DNA of 64,000 nucleotides from positions 1,488,001 to 1,552,000 of the forward strand of contig JBCAMK010000009.1 of the NCBI GenBank assembly GCA_038503065.1, given 5' to 3'. A model generated the notes under the pieces. That model made no database searches, had not been told where the DNA came from, and worked only from the letters and a program-made list of their open reading frames with translations. Numbering within the stretch: position 1 is the first letter of the stretch; every line of letters starts with the position of its first letter. The translations under genes were made by a program, and so were the position numbers. The DNA is from Paragyromitra xinjiangensis (taxonomy: Eukaryota; Ascomycota; Pezizomycetes; Pezizales; Discinaceae). Shown one piece after another: positions 13,275-25,024 of the stretch.

Positions 13275-15304
13275 ATGGCTACTACTCTCAGCAGTAAGCT
13301 CACCAACCTCACCCCCCCTTCAGATGCAAAACACCCATCACACCAGCAGCGGAGTAACACAAACACACGCACAGGTTCTCTCCGGAGCGCACGAGTCCTC
13401 AAATTCCTCCCCGTCCTATCCTCCCTCTGCATCATCGTCGGAGTAACATGGCTCCTCTTACTTCCGCTCGAAGACTACTCGCGCAAAACCTACATCTCGG
13501 AGAACGCACTACTTCCGGGACAGGTACATACTTATTTTGGCGGCAGCGAACAGAACGTGTTCCGGGCTTACCGGAATGAGGTTTCGGCGCTGGGCGTTAA
13601 TTCTAGTGCTGGAGGCGAGATGGCGGAGAAGATTGGTGGGATATTTACGGCGTCGGGGTTGAAGATAGGGAGGCAGAAGTATAGTTATACCGCTGCGGGT
13701 GAGGAGGTTCACGGTGAGAATGTGTATGCGGTTCTTCAAGCGCCTAGAGGTGATGCTACGGAGGCGCTGGTGTTGTGTGCTGGGTGGCTTAATATGGATG
13801 GGCAGTTGAATGAGAGTGGTGTTGCGCTGGTGTTGACGCTGGCGCGGTATTTGAAACGTGGGTTTTTATAGGTTGTGGACTGGGGAGCTTTGTTAACGTG
13901 GAGTAGGATGGTCGTTGTGGTCGAAGGATATTATATTCTTGATAACCTCGGATTCCCGAGCTGGTCCGCAGGCCTGGGCCGATGCTTACCATGATTTACA
14001 CTCGCCTCCTTCAGTCTCGTCGCTTCCTCTTAAGTCTGGCGCGATTCAAGGTGTTGTGGTGGTCGATTACCCTTCCACTCGCTCTTTTGAATCATTGCAT
14101 ATAGTCTACGATGGCATCAACGGCCAGCTCCCCAACCTTGACCTCATCAACACCGCCGTCCGCATTGCATCCGGCCAAATGGGGATCCGCACGACTCTCC
14201 AGGAGATGTGGCAGCACAACGATCAATATGCAGACCGTCTCCGCACCATGCTTCGTGGAATGGTGAATCAGGGGTTGGGTCACGCATCTGGTCCTCACTC
14301 TTCTTTCATACCCTATCATATCGATGCTATTACGCTTCAGGCATATGGTGAGGGTCACCACGATGAAACTACTCTGGGAAGAACCGTAGAGAGTCTGTTT
14401 AGGAGTTTGAATAACCTGTTGGAACATTTCCATCAGAGTTTCTTTTTTTACTTATTAATGGCGAGTCGTAGGTTTGTTAGTATTGGCACGTATTTGCCGA
14501 GTGCTATGTTGATTGCGGTGAATTTTACGTTCGCGGCTATTGGTTTATGGGTAGAGACTGGGAAGGCGAAAGACGAACCGGCTCCAACGTCAATAGAAGG
14601 GAAAGATGAGAAAGAACCATTTATTCCGGAGGAAAGTGAGGCCCTACCGACCGTGGAGCGACCGATGCTCTTGCCGTTGGCTTTTGTAATCGGCGTGCAT
14701 TCTCTTGGCTTCATCCCACTTTACCTCTTCAACAATCTCGACGAAAAGGTATTTCCCTCCTCCTTCCTTAATCCACACAGATGGCTAACATAACCCCCAA
14801 AAGAACCTCACCCCAGTTTTCTACGGTTTCAGCATCCTCAACGTCTTCCTGCCCCCTCTCCTCTCTACCCTCTTTAGCCTCACCTTCACTCCCACCGCCA
14901 TTCATTTCCGCCTAATAAAATGCTTCTCACTCCTCACCCTCGGCATGTTCCTTTCCGCACTTGCAACTCTCAACTTTTCACTCTCCTTCCTCGTTGGACT
15001 GTTTTCAGTACCTTTCACATTTATCCGCCCCTTCCCTGAAAGGCGATGGACAGCCGGATTAGCATCTATTATACTACTGCAAGGGTTCACGCCAACAACG
15101 GTCCTGGTGGGTGTTGCGTATTACTGGGGAGAGCCCGTTGTTGGGATTCTGAAGGAGGCAGCGTTTGGGTGGGCGGTGTGGGGAATGTGGACACAGGTGG
15201 TCGTGTGGTGTGTTTGGTGGCCGGCATGGGTGATTGTGGGGGTATTGGCGAGTGCGAGTTGGAATTTGGGGGTTGAGGAGGAGGTTGTGGTGAAGAAGGA
15301 GTAG
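13275..15304 (+). CDS. GAA1: GPI transamidase component Gaa1 (3 exons, 641 aa)
   Basis: Subunit of the ER GPI-transamidase, which attaches GPI anchors to the C-termini of secretory proteins; Gaa1 helps bind the GPI lipid. Exons are 13275-13857, 13907-14748 and 14804-15304, summing to 642 codons, normal for the family. There is one transmembrane segment near residues 42-66 (LPVLSSLCIIVGVTWLLLL). A large luminal M28-like domain follows (for example EEVHGENVYAVL, WSKDIIFLITSD, AIQGVVVVDYP, DGINGQLPNLDLIN). The C-terminal part has several hydrophobic helices (LIAVNFTFAAIGLW, LPLAFVIGVHSLGFIPLYL, and others) and a short charged Glu/Lys end. The start has a strong context (CCACCATGG). Introns are 49 and 55 nt. 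Confidence 0.93.
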
Positions 15305-17409
15305 TGGCGAGGGACGTTTTCTTATAGAATGATACCTATAGATGTATGTAGATTAGTTTGGACTGTGGTTTGCTTTCAAGTGTCAATAGGGATTCTGATT
15401 GAGTGTTTTTTTCGTTCTTTTTGCCGGTGGCTGGGTTTATGGTGTTGATGCTAGTGCTTTAGTCGCGTTGTATGATCCTTTTATTAACTGCTTGCCTGCC
15501 TTGGAGCTGTTCCCCATATTTTTTTCAATCCGGATTGAAGGCTACTTCGATCTCAACCCGTTAGGATGAATAAGAATGCTCTTATCGAAGCAATTACACG
15601 TAACTGTAATGATTTTTTAGCTGGTGCTGAACGAAAGTGTACAAATGCAGACTACATGTACGCATGGATATGCCAAGAATGGTCACACGACATCACTCGG
15701 TGCTCGTGTCCCAAGTCCTTAAGTGGTTGTTAAACCCCCACTTCTATCTTTATGTACCACTCGCCGTATTCTTCTACTCTAAAGTTTTTTCACTAGCAAA
15801 GATAATGCTCTATTATCTCTCTCCTTCACGATTGGAGTTCATATTTTAACTCACCTTTCTAAGGGGGTATCCTCGCCCATCCAGCCGCCCTGTTCCCTCG
15901 GTTGTTTTTCATGAACGTTCACCCCACAAATATCCTATAATGTCATCACATGATCCGGGCCGTCCTTGAGTTTTCTGGGATTGGGGCGACATATTTGGCA
16001 CTCAATTATACTTGAAAGCTGTCCAGGGCTTCAAGCCTTTTACACGAGTAAGTCGGTCTCTTATCCGTCGTGTTTCATCTGCTGATATTTTTCAGGTATG
16101 GTTTAAGGGAAAAGACGAATGCAGACCTTATTTACCAGATGTTCTTTTTATCTTAAGTGGATGGGAGCAGACCTACTCTATCTATAATTATCCATCGTGC
16201 CCGGAAAGTTTGCTGCTACGATGCGTTAGTTTAGACATTCGTCTGTCTATAGTTAAATGTGAAACCTGCTGGGGCTGTCACGCGGTATCTTTATTGGTGC
16301 GTATGGCTTCCCAATTTCTTTATTGAATTCTGAAATGCTAATCATTAGGAGGATGATAAAGAGGCTTTGCACCGTAGAAATATAAAACTTAGACTAAAAT
16401 TGTACTGTCATCTGGAGCTTCGTCTTATTACTTCGGAGCTTATCTTCTTCCTCAGTGAGCTTCTTTCCCCTAGTTCGAACTGATTTGTTTTATCATTTAG
16501 CTAACCTCCAGTTAGTAGCGAGATGAGAGCTAGGTGGATAGGTAGTATAGCGGTAATCCTGCTCATTAACAGTATCGTAGCTGGAATATGTGGACTCAGA
16601 TTCATGTCTCAATGCTGACGTTAAGCCCGTCGGCGGTACCACTCATGTCGTGAGTGTAGATATCTAAGGGGAAGAGTCAGTATTGCTTTGGATTAAGAGC
16701 TACATATTTTATTCAGCTGGAAGGATAAATTGTAAGTGTCCAAGTCTTCATCGTATCATCATATCCTAACATAGAATCTCTATTGTTTTAGCAGGCGATG
16801 TACGGGAGTGACGGTGTGCTAAGCAGAAGACTTTCCTATTTTACTAATGTCTTTCTTTCTTTTGTTGGTTTTGTTTGGTTATTGGGGCTGTTTTCTGGGG
16901 TTCTGCTAGGGGTTCATGACAGCAGGCACGGAGTTTTAGCCTTGAAGTTATTTCTTTCGACTTTTGATTTTCTTCCCTCTCTATGGCAAGGAGCGGAAGT
17001 GGATGGGAACAAAGTTACCTTGGATGAGGCTTATGCTCAACCTAACCATTATGGTAACGTCTGTTCCCTTCCAAATTGAGAGGGAAATATAGTTTTTAGG
17101 TATGAAGAATAAAACCCTAGTGGCGAAGTCACCAAGCCTCAAATCGTTTTTGCCACTTCGTCGGTTCATGAAGCCGAGAATATGCGGCTCCAAGTCCATC
17201 TCGTGGAATAACGTTCTTCCGCAGCCTAACGTCACCTCAACCCTTTGAAACAGCAATTGACTTCGAACTAAGCTTGTGATGGCCATTTGGACTGAGGCCT
17301 ACTACTTAAACTTCTCAGATTTCTCAGAAGTTCCCCCGCTTCTCAGTTTCCACTTTTTCTCGATCCCATAACCTCTCACAGCTTCCTCAACGATACCTCA
17401 ACCGTAACA
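15305..17409. other. Intergenic region with unrecognised short open frames
   Basis: About 2.1 kb. Open stretches at 16012-16326 (+, 104 codons) and 16798-17079 (+, 93 codons, with a hydrophobic stretch FVGFVWLLGLFSGVLL) are longer than average for such AT-rich DNA, but neither matches a family I know and neither has a convincing start. A gene fragment or chance is equally likely. The last 120 bases are probably the SAS2 promoter and leader. Confidence 0.35.
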
Positions 17410-18601
17410 ATGCCTGCCCGAAAGCGATACTCTTCCGGCCCAATAGTCTCAGCGAAACCCGATACTGCTGCTAGCAAAAAGCAGAAAAAGACCGGTGAGG
17501 TCTCGGTAAAGGAGGTTGTTTTGGGAAACATTCAAATGAAACCCGCGCATGGCGCAAATTATCCTGTAGAGCTTGTCGGGAAGGAAGTCAAGACACTGTA
17601 CGTCTGTGAGTTCTGCTTCAAGTACACAGAAGATGTCTATAAAATGGTCGGACACTTGGTTGGTCGCCTCTTAATCCTTCTCCTTCTTGTTGACTGGGAA
17701 GATCGCTAATGGCATTCGTCGCGTTTTTAGAAGTTCTGTGAGCCTGCTCGCGGCGGTGAGCTGGCTGGAACCCTCGAACACCAAATTGACGAGAGATACT
17801 CTATCTACAAAGTTGACGGCGAGACCGACAATGCATGTTCTCTCTCGTCCTTTCAATTCGCCTAAAAGACACCCTACTAATAAATAGGAGTATAGCTTTT
17901 CTGCACGAACATGTGCCTTTTTGCTAAGCTCTTTATGGCGGATAAGTCCATATACTATGAAGTCAAGGGCTTCGTCTTCTACACAATCGTCGAAACAACT
18001 CTCTCCACATCACCAGGAGCCCCTCCTCTTCGCCGTGTACTCGGGTTTTTCTCCAAGGAAAAGATGTCCTGGGATGATTACAACCTCGCTTGCATCCTCA
18101 TTTTCCCGCCATTTCAAAGAATGGGGCTTGGACGGAAGTTGATCGCGTATTCCTATTTTCTGTCTAAGATTGAGGATAAGGTTGGGTCACCAGAGAAACG
18201 TAAGTTCTTTTCGCGCCCTTCCATCCCACCATCCCACCATCCCCGATACCGAATCGTTATTTCTTTTACTTGGGTTGGCTAACCCGCTTCACATAACAGC
18301 AATCTCCGCCCTTGGCCTCATCGGCTACACTCGCTACTGGTCTTCTATCCTTGCCGGCATCATTCTGTCCCCCCATCACTCCATCATCAACAAGACTCTC
18401 TCCATCTCTGACATCTCCAAAATGACGATGATCCTGCCTGACGACATTACCTCGACCCTCAAGAAGATGAATGCGATCGAGAAAGACGCGGACGGAAACT
18501 TTACCCTCTCGGTTCTGAAGGTGCAGCAGTATGTGAGGGAGAACAAGGTTCGTGTTAGTAAGTGTATTGAGGAAAGGGATGGGCGATTTTGGTACCAGTA
18601 A
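17410..18601 (+). CDS. SAS2: MYST-family histone acetyltransferase, Sas2-like (4 exons, 318 aa)
   Basis: Transfers acetyl from acetyl-CoA to histone lysines; Sas2 acetylates H4 K16 in yeast as part of the SAS complex. Exons are 17410-17658, 17731-17832, 17896-18199 and 18300-18601, giving 319 codons. A C2HC zinc finger lies at about residues 65-87 (YVCEFCFKY ... GHLKFC). The MYST core follows: NMCLFAKLF, the acetyl-CoA loop QRMGLGRKLI, the SPEKPIS segment with the conserved Glu, and GLIGYTRYW. There is no chromodomain, and the length is that of Sas2 (about 340 aa), not Esa1 or Sas3. Intron 2 (17833-17895) begins with GC instead of GT; the joined product VDGETDN-LFCTNMC aligns without a gap to the family, so a GC-AG intron is the best reading. 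The MYST call is firm; the Sas2 subfamily is likely. Confidence 0.85.
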
Positions 18602-19747
18602 GGTAGGAGGAAGATAGGACGAGGATAGGATGTGGTGGAATAATGTTAGGTAATGGGTTTGGCGCCGGACTAGTTTTACTATTTGTTTTTTCCCTTATTG
18701 TAGCGATTTTTCGATCTCGAGGTTTACTGAAAATATGGTGGGTGGCTTTTGCTTTTTGGTGGTTTGTTATATTAAGCTTGATCTGTCTCTCTATATATAG
18801 CCATATATTCCTGGTTTCTTCGTTTTTCATAAGAGCTGTAATCTTACTGGAAGCCTTTTTTGTATCTTCTTTGCTGTACATTACATGTACATGACTTATT
18901 GCGAAGACTGTCGTGTATTCGAGATACGGTTGGGTACAATTTAATAATATGTGTTCAACCAAGGCTTTGGGGATACAAGAAAATAATCTTGCTGTATGGA
19001 CGTGTGGGTGTGAGGACAAGAAAACCAGGGAATTCTCAACAGGCGAACACATCGTTGCCGGATTGTAGGAAATGACTGGGCTGGTTCCCATCCCCTACTG
19101 CCTATGGCTGCTGCTGCTACGGTGCGTAGTAACCTTCAATAGTATGGGGCTGGGCACGAGACTAGGAAATGACCAATACTGACAGCTTTAAATCTTGAGC
19201 TTACGGTTATGTCTTATTTACCGAGCGAAATACCAATTATTGTGTAAATATAGGCCCAGAAATACGGGTGGCTCCCAGTAAATATAAATTTACCTTGTAT
19301 GGTTGCTTTGGGGTAGGTCAGGAGTACTAGTACGTGTAGCTACAATGACTACTATTTATGTAAGCTTTCTATTGTAAGTTAAGGTGTTAAGCCAAGGTTT
19401 CCAGGGTTAAGCTTTAGGGATGAGAAGACGGAAGACAAAAGCGAGAATGAGCGATAGGGTATGCACAGTGCTTTTGTCAAGTATTGGAGCCTGGGGCCTT
19501 AATATGCTCGCATTAATTTAATTTTCGTGCTAATATAATTGTGCACACAGAAGGGCGCTTTTTCGGACATGAATTATGAAGGTTAAGGAGAAATCATATA
19601 GTTGAGGATGGTTGTTTAAGTATTCCTCCAAACTAGTATTTTTGATTATCCCTACTTTACACGTCTGATAGTAACTCAGACCCTAGGTTCTTACTGTTTA
19701 CTCTGGGATATCTATTCCCTACATATGTTTATGCAGCTGTTTCGTTA
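18602..19747. other. Intergenic region between convergent SAS2 and NAA30
   Basis: About 1.1 kb of AT-rich sequence holding the two 3' ends. Several G/T-rich tracts are seen, but no gene, RNA or clear repeat. Confidence 0.5.
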
Positions 19748-20798
19748 TCAATGACTGTGACTATGGCCATGTTCATGATCGTGGCCGCCACATTCATGAC
19801 CGTGATCATGGCCGTGATCATGGCCGTGGTCATGGTCATGGTCATGGTCATGCCCACAATCATCCTCATCGTGACCACAGTCATGCATTCCCTGACTTTT
19901 CAATGGTAGTAGTAACCGGAAAGCTGAGTTCCCGTTTAAATAGTATCTATGCAATCGTTTACTTCGCAGGAATCCGAGGCGCTCGTACAGTTTGATAGCG
20001 GCGGTATTGGTGATTTCGGTTTCTAGGGCTACCTGTTGTTTGTTTGTTGGGGAAAAAGTACGAGTCGAAGGGGATGGAAAGAAAAAAAACTAGGGACAAA
20101 CACATACTTCATCTGCGTCACCGGCGATCATGGCGTCAATGGCCATTTGTACGAGTTTCGTTGCTGGAAAATATTAGACTATAGGCTCGGGAAGGGGGTA
20201 AAAGATGGGGAATGGGGTGGGTACCTATTCCCTGACTACGATACTGCTCTTTGACTGCCAGCATCGCTATATAACCTCTCATCACTCCGCCCCGGTGCTC
20301 TTCAAGTTTCGAGACTACGACGCCGATTATCTTCTCTCCATCCAATGCCTATAAGCAACAAAATATTATGATTAGTAAGGTCATGCTTTGGAGGAAATAT
20401 AAGCTAGGATGGGAAAAACATACCATATAGCAAAGATTCCCCCATTGATACAGGAAATACCGGTAGACATAGATGCTGTAGGGCTCAGAAAGATCACTTG
20501 AGATCAATGACCGGATAGCCTCCAGCTGTGTAGGCTCCTGTGCTGAATCGTAACGGGCGTAGGTGATCTTTGGCGGGCTGCTTCCGCTGCTCTGGTTACT
20601 CATTGCCCTTATGTAGGTAAGGAGGTTAGATATTTGCTGAGCCGTAGGCTGGTCGTAGGATAGCATTGGAATTGAGCTTGGATTCATGATTGTTGCGAAG
20701 TTCGTTGCGGTTGCGGGATTCGTTACCCGGCATATTGCGGGGTTGATATACAGTAGTGGCTTATCTAGGAGTGATAAATCATGATTCTGGGCGTGCAT
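19748..20798 (-). CDS. NAA30: NatC catalytic subunit Naa30/Mak3, with His/Asp-rich C-terminal tail (4 exons, 279 aa)
   Basis: GNAT-fold N-terminal acetyltransferase; NatC acetylates Met-Leu/Ile/Phe/Trp N-termini on ribosomes together with Naa35 and Naa38. Exons on the minus strand are 20798-20424, 20348-20225, 20163-20108 and 20032-19748; phases agree and give 280 codons. Hallmarks are [32 protein letters not shown], the acetyl-CoA loop RSQGIATKLV, and [18 protein letters not shown] ahead of LHRYYLNG. The N-terminal 90 residues before the GNAT domain are weakly conserved, so a later Met (for example in AMSNQSSG, near 20606) could be the true start. After LLLPLKSQG the protein ends in about 45 residues made almost only of His, Asp, Gly and Cys, which is not part of the normal enzyme and looks metal-binding. 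Confidence 0.88.
19753..19888 (-). repeat. Coding hexanucleotide-like repeat for the His/Asp tail of NAA30
   Basis: Within the last NAA30 exon the plus strand shows repeating CATGGTCATGGT and CATGGCCGTGAT units, which read on the minus strand as Gly-His-Asp-His repeats. The array stays in frame and stops just before the stop codon, as expected when a coding microsatellite expands under selection for frame. Confidence 0.75.
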
Positions 20799-21012
20799 TG
20801 GGAGCTTGAATATTTAAATTCCGTGGTTTAAGAACTACTCAGGTTACACCTTCCTGGTATAAGTTCAGGGTTGTATCTTGGGATCTCTAGTAGCACCTGG
20901 GGTCAAACGAAGCTGCTCATGGTCTTTCTCCATACACGATTCTTCATCACCAGCAGAATAAAATTACTCGACCCTCATCTAATTCCATCACAACGTTTGT
21001 GGCCTACGCCGC

Positions 21013-21925
21013 TCATTCATACCTTCTGCTAGTCATTTGTTTATCCACACTTTTGATTCGCCCCTCTAGCTCCTCCTTCCTTTTTTCTAGTACCCTGATC
21101 TCCTCCTCCTCTCTTCTAATCATCTCTTCCGTCACTTCCTCCTCTCCTGGCCTTAGATACGCAGTTCCATCATCATCGTCGTAAACCACCTCATCCGCAA
21201 TCTCATCGTCCATGGAACGCCCATGCAAAAGGTCCAGCTGTGATTTCTGAGCTTCAACGAGTGCTTCGTAGTTTTCGAGTGACTCAGTGAGTTGTTCAAA
21301 TCGGTCGCGAGCTCGTGCTATTCTTTCAGCAGCACCAGGGATATGACTTGATCCTCAACGGTCAGTATGCTGACCTCATCAAACTAGTGCTGTCTCGTCC
21401 CCTTCCCTATTAAATCGAAAAAGCTGGAAACTGGGCAAAAGCAAGGGCTCAAGAACATACTAAACACTTCCCAACCGCTCCGCCCCCATTAATAACACCT
21501 CCACATCCACATCCCCGCCCACAATAGGTACCCCTCCAACTCCCCGCCCTACACCCCCTGCACCTCCACGCCGCAACTTCTCAACCATGTCTCCGCCTAA
21601 CACCGAGTATACCGCTGTATTCCTTCTTGGTGCGATTGAAACACGGCCCTTTTTATCATTGGGGGCGGTAGTAGCAGATGTGGAAGTCGTCGTTGAGGGG
21701 ACGGTGAAGAGGGCGCGCTCGTGTGCATCCGTGTCGCGGATTAGGGACACAATGTCTGTGGAACGGAGGAGCGCTAGTGGAAGTGTTAGTCGAAAGCCGA
21801 AGCAGAACTGAGGGGAGGTAGGAGGAACCATTTGTGAAGATCTTTGGGGGGGCGAAGGGGAGTGATGATAGTGATTGGGAGGACAGAGATATTTGCTCGA
21901 GGTGTGGTGCTAGGAAAGAGCTCAT
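21013..21925 (-). CDS. SPC34: DASH/Dam1 complex subunit Spc34 (3 exons, 247 aa)
   Basis: Subunit of the DASH ring that couples kinetochores to microtubule plus ends. Exons on the minus strand are 21925-21829, 21773-21461 and 21346-21013, summing to 248 codons. The N-terminus (HLEQISLSSQSLSSLPFAPP, then KIFTNALL) and the following SLIRDTDAHERALF match the fungal Spc34 family closely. A low-complexity Gly/Arg region follows, then DVDVEVLLMGAERL. The C-terminal third is acidic and coiled-coil-like (VTEEMIRREEEEIRVLEKR). Intron 1 uses a weak donor (GTTCCT), but the joined frame is family-consistent. The gene runs tail-to-head behind NAA30 on the same strand with about 90 bases between NAA30's start and SPC34's stop on the deduced models. 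Confidence 0.88.
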
Positions 21926-22371
21926 TTTTTTGCGGGGTAGTTAGTTATGTGATGTCTTTCTGTTGAAAATGGTCAGGCAAGTAGATGTAAGTGTGGTTTG
22001 AAGGCGCTTCAGTTCAAGGCAAGATTTTGAATAAATGCCTACGGTGGTAGTTGTTGCCATGACTTCAGGTCCCAGATGTTTTAGATATTGCCAAACATCG
22101 CCAAATTGCCAAGGCTCCCTTGCCTTATCGATAACAACAGCTTCGCCTATCTGCAGAACCTCATGATATGGTCTCGCAATGACATAATAAGAGACATAGC
22201 TTCTATGATATGGGAATAAATCCCTCGGAAGAAGTGAAAATTCAGTTTGACGATCTCTATAGATTTTGTTGATTGGCTGTTAATTCCGTAGGGTAACGCC
22301 TCCAGTACCCTTTGCTTAAATGATTGGATCGGCTTGTACGGCAATTGATGCTTTTTTAAGGAGGGGCAAGG
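21926..22371. other. Divergent intergenic region SPC34 / kinase-ankyrin gene
   Basis: About 450 bases between two divergent genes. Short A/T tracts are present, but no recognisable motif. The N-terminus of the kinase gene may extend here through an unseen exon. Confidence 0.4.
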
Positions 22372-22458
22372 TTGAATCGTTCCTATGGACTCCGTATTCA
22401 CAGCATCTGTGAACTACACGAAGACCCCTTAGTAGCACACACTTACTTGGGGAACGAA

Positions 22459-25024
22459 ATGACCGTCCCACTCAGCAACTTCAAACAATACAAGCTCATC
22501 ACACTTGAGCTTTGTGGGACCTACTGTATACACACCATCCCTTCCGAATCAGGACCCACTGCGAAGACAGAAAAATGGATCAGGGGCAGAGCTCTTGGGC
22601 AGGGTGGTTTTGGAACGGTTTGGCTAGAAGAAGAGGAGAAGGGTGCACTTAGGGCCGTGAAGCAGATATCTAAGACCCACACGTATGAACTTCGAGAGAG
22701 TTGCTGGCTTTGTCGACTTTGAGAGAGGTAGGTGTCTGTAAATCTTACGTTGCTGAGGAGTGTGGCATTGATGAATTTCAATGTCTATCAGCATACAGAG
22801 CTCTTTGTGCAGTTTTTCGGATGGTTTGAGGACGAAAAACAAATCTATATTGCTATGGAGTACATCGAGTACGGTGATCTCGCCAGCCTTATTCTCAAAG
22901 AAAGCTTGAGTGAGAGTGATGCGAAGATTATTACAAGACAACTACTCAGGGGTCTCAAGATTATGCATAAGAATAACTTCTGCCACCGTGATATAAAGCC
23001 GATGGTCAGGATTCTTTTCAGCTTTAAGTATTCCTGAAGGTAATGACTAATCTCTGCTATAGAACATCCTCATGGCCTCATTATCTCCCCCTGTAGTGAA
23101 AATTAGTGACTTTGGCATCACAAAGCAAGTTAGTGATAGCACGGAACTACGGACGACAGTAGGAACCTTCGGTTACACTGCGCCTGAGGCCTTGGGGTAT
23201 CTTTCCTCGGAAACTTCTGTCTATACCTATGCCGTTGATATTTGGTCTCTGGGATGCGTCGTGCACGCTATTATTACGAGAGAAACACCATTTCCAGAAA
23301 CGCGGAAGCTTTTGGACTACATCCAGGGTCGAATATTGTTTCCAAGGGTGAAGCTGATGGAGAAGGGCGTAAGCTCGACTGCGATTGACTTTATTGCCAG
23401 CCTGGTGACTGCGCAGCCGGAGAACAGGTTAACCGCAGACGAGGCACTCAAAGCTCTATGGCTTAACACCGAGACGAAGGTAGAAGATACTCTCTGGACG
23501 GGGATCTTGGATGAGGTGCCTCCAGCGGGTCTTCAGCCGCGAAGAGATGATAGCACTGTATGGACTAGTAAGAACTTTCAATATCCTGGCGTATCTTTCT
23601 CTTAATAGTGAGGCTAATTATGGGCGGACCACTTAGCCTTGCATGATTGTATTACCCTGTACTGTGCGGTTACACATAGAAACCTAAGTGCTATCCGACG
23701 ACTATGTCGTGCGAAGCGAGTAAACGTCAATGCAAGGCAGCGTGGTAATACGGCATCACTGCACATGTCTGTGCTTAGCGGTATTGAGGAGATTATGGTG
23801 CTCCTTCTGAGCAAAGGGGCGGATGTCACAGCCAAGGATGCAGATGAGAAAACAGCATTGGACTTGGCAATCGATGGGAAGCATGATGGGATGGTAAAAT
23901 TACTGCTGGGGAATGGGGCGGATATAGAAGTTGATAGTAGTTCTGGGGACACAACACTTACTGTGGCAGTCGAAAAGGGACGTGAGATTGTGGTGCGATC
24001 ATTGTTGCAGAATGCAGCAGATCCAAATAGTAGGGATGGTCGTGGATGTCCGATACTTCATTTAGCAGCTGAAAAGGGGTACGAAGGCGTGGTAAAGTTA
24101 CTACTAGAGAACGAGGTAGATATGGAAGCAGTAGGTAATTTTGGGAGCACAGCGCTTTGCGAGGCGAGCTATTGGGGGCACGAGGGCGTTGTGAGGCTGT
24201 TGCTGGAGAACGGAGCAGATATAGAAAAGGAGGACGGCGTTGGACGAACAGCGCTTCTTTTGGCAACTATGAAAGGGCATGAAGGCGTGACGAAGCTATT
24301 ATTAGAAAATGGAGCAGAAGCTGGGAAGAAGAATGAGTATGGAGACACAGCGCTCAACTTGGCGGCCTGCGGGGGATACGAGGGAATCATAAAGTCACTG
24401 TTGGAGAATGGGGCAGAGATAGGAACGAAGAATAACCTTGGGCAAACGGCACTTAATTTGGCGGCCCGTGAGGGGCATGAGGATGTGATAAAGTCACTGC
24501 TAGATAACGGGGCGGATATCGCAGCGGAGAATGATTCTGGAGTAATGGCACTTCACGAGGCGGCTTATGCAGGACATGAAAAGGTAGTAGGATTGCTACT
24601 CGAGAAGGGAGCGGACATTGGAAAGAAGGATGGTATCGGACGCACAGCACTTATACTAGCAGCCCTGAGAGGACAAGAAAGCGTAGTAAAGCTGCTGCTA
24701 GAGGGTGGGATAAATGTGGAAGATGGAGATGGAGATGGAGATATAGCACTTCATGTGGCGGCTTCTGGGACACACGAGGGTATAGTGAGGCTACTGCTGG
24801 CGAGTAAGACGAACATAGAGAAGAATAATAATCGTGGAGAGACAGCCCTTCTCCGGGCGGCCCTGAAGGGACGCGAAAGTGTAGTGAAGTTGCTATTAGA
24901 GAATGGAGCAGATGTAGATGGGAAGAATAATCTTGGAGAGACAGCGCTTTGTTTAGCAGCCAGGAAAGGACACGAGGATGTGGTGAAAGTGCTGGAGGAA
25001 CATGTGCAAACGCAGAAAGTATGA
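22459..25024 (+). CDS. Protein kinase with C-terminal ankyrin repeats; apparent frameshift near 22687
   Basis: A Ser/Thr-type kinase domain followed by about 13 ankyrin repeats; the role is unknown. Kinase motifs are the Gly loop GQGGFGTVW, the Lys in RAVKQI, HRDIKP, DFG in KISDFGITK, APE in TAPEALG, and DIWSLGC. The ankyrin part contains repeated units of the type GxTALxLAAxxGHExVVKLLLENGAD. Deduced exons: first exon to 22727, then 22792-23004, 23063-23567 and 23637-25024; the later three join in phase. In the first exon the frame reads well to KTHTYE (about 22689), then the family-like SRELLALSTLRE continues one frame over, so one or two bases are missing or the gene is broken. No intron explains the shift. 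The first in-frame ATG is 22459, but the frame is open from 22360 and the true start is uncertain. It could be a functional gene with an assembly error, or a recent pseudogene. Confidence 0.7.
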
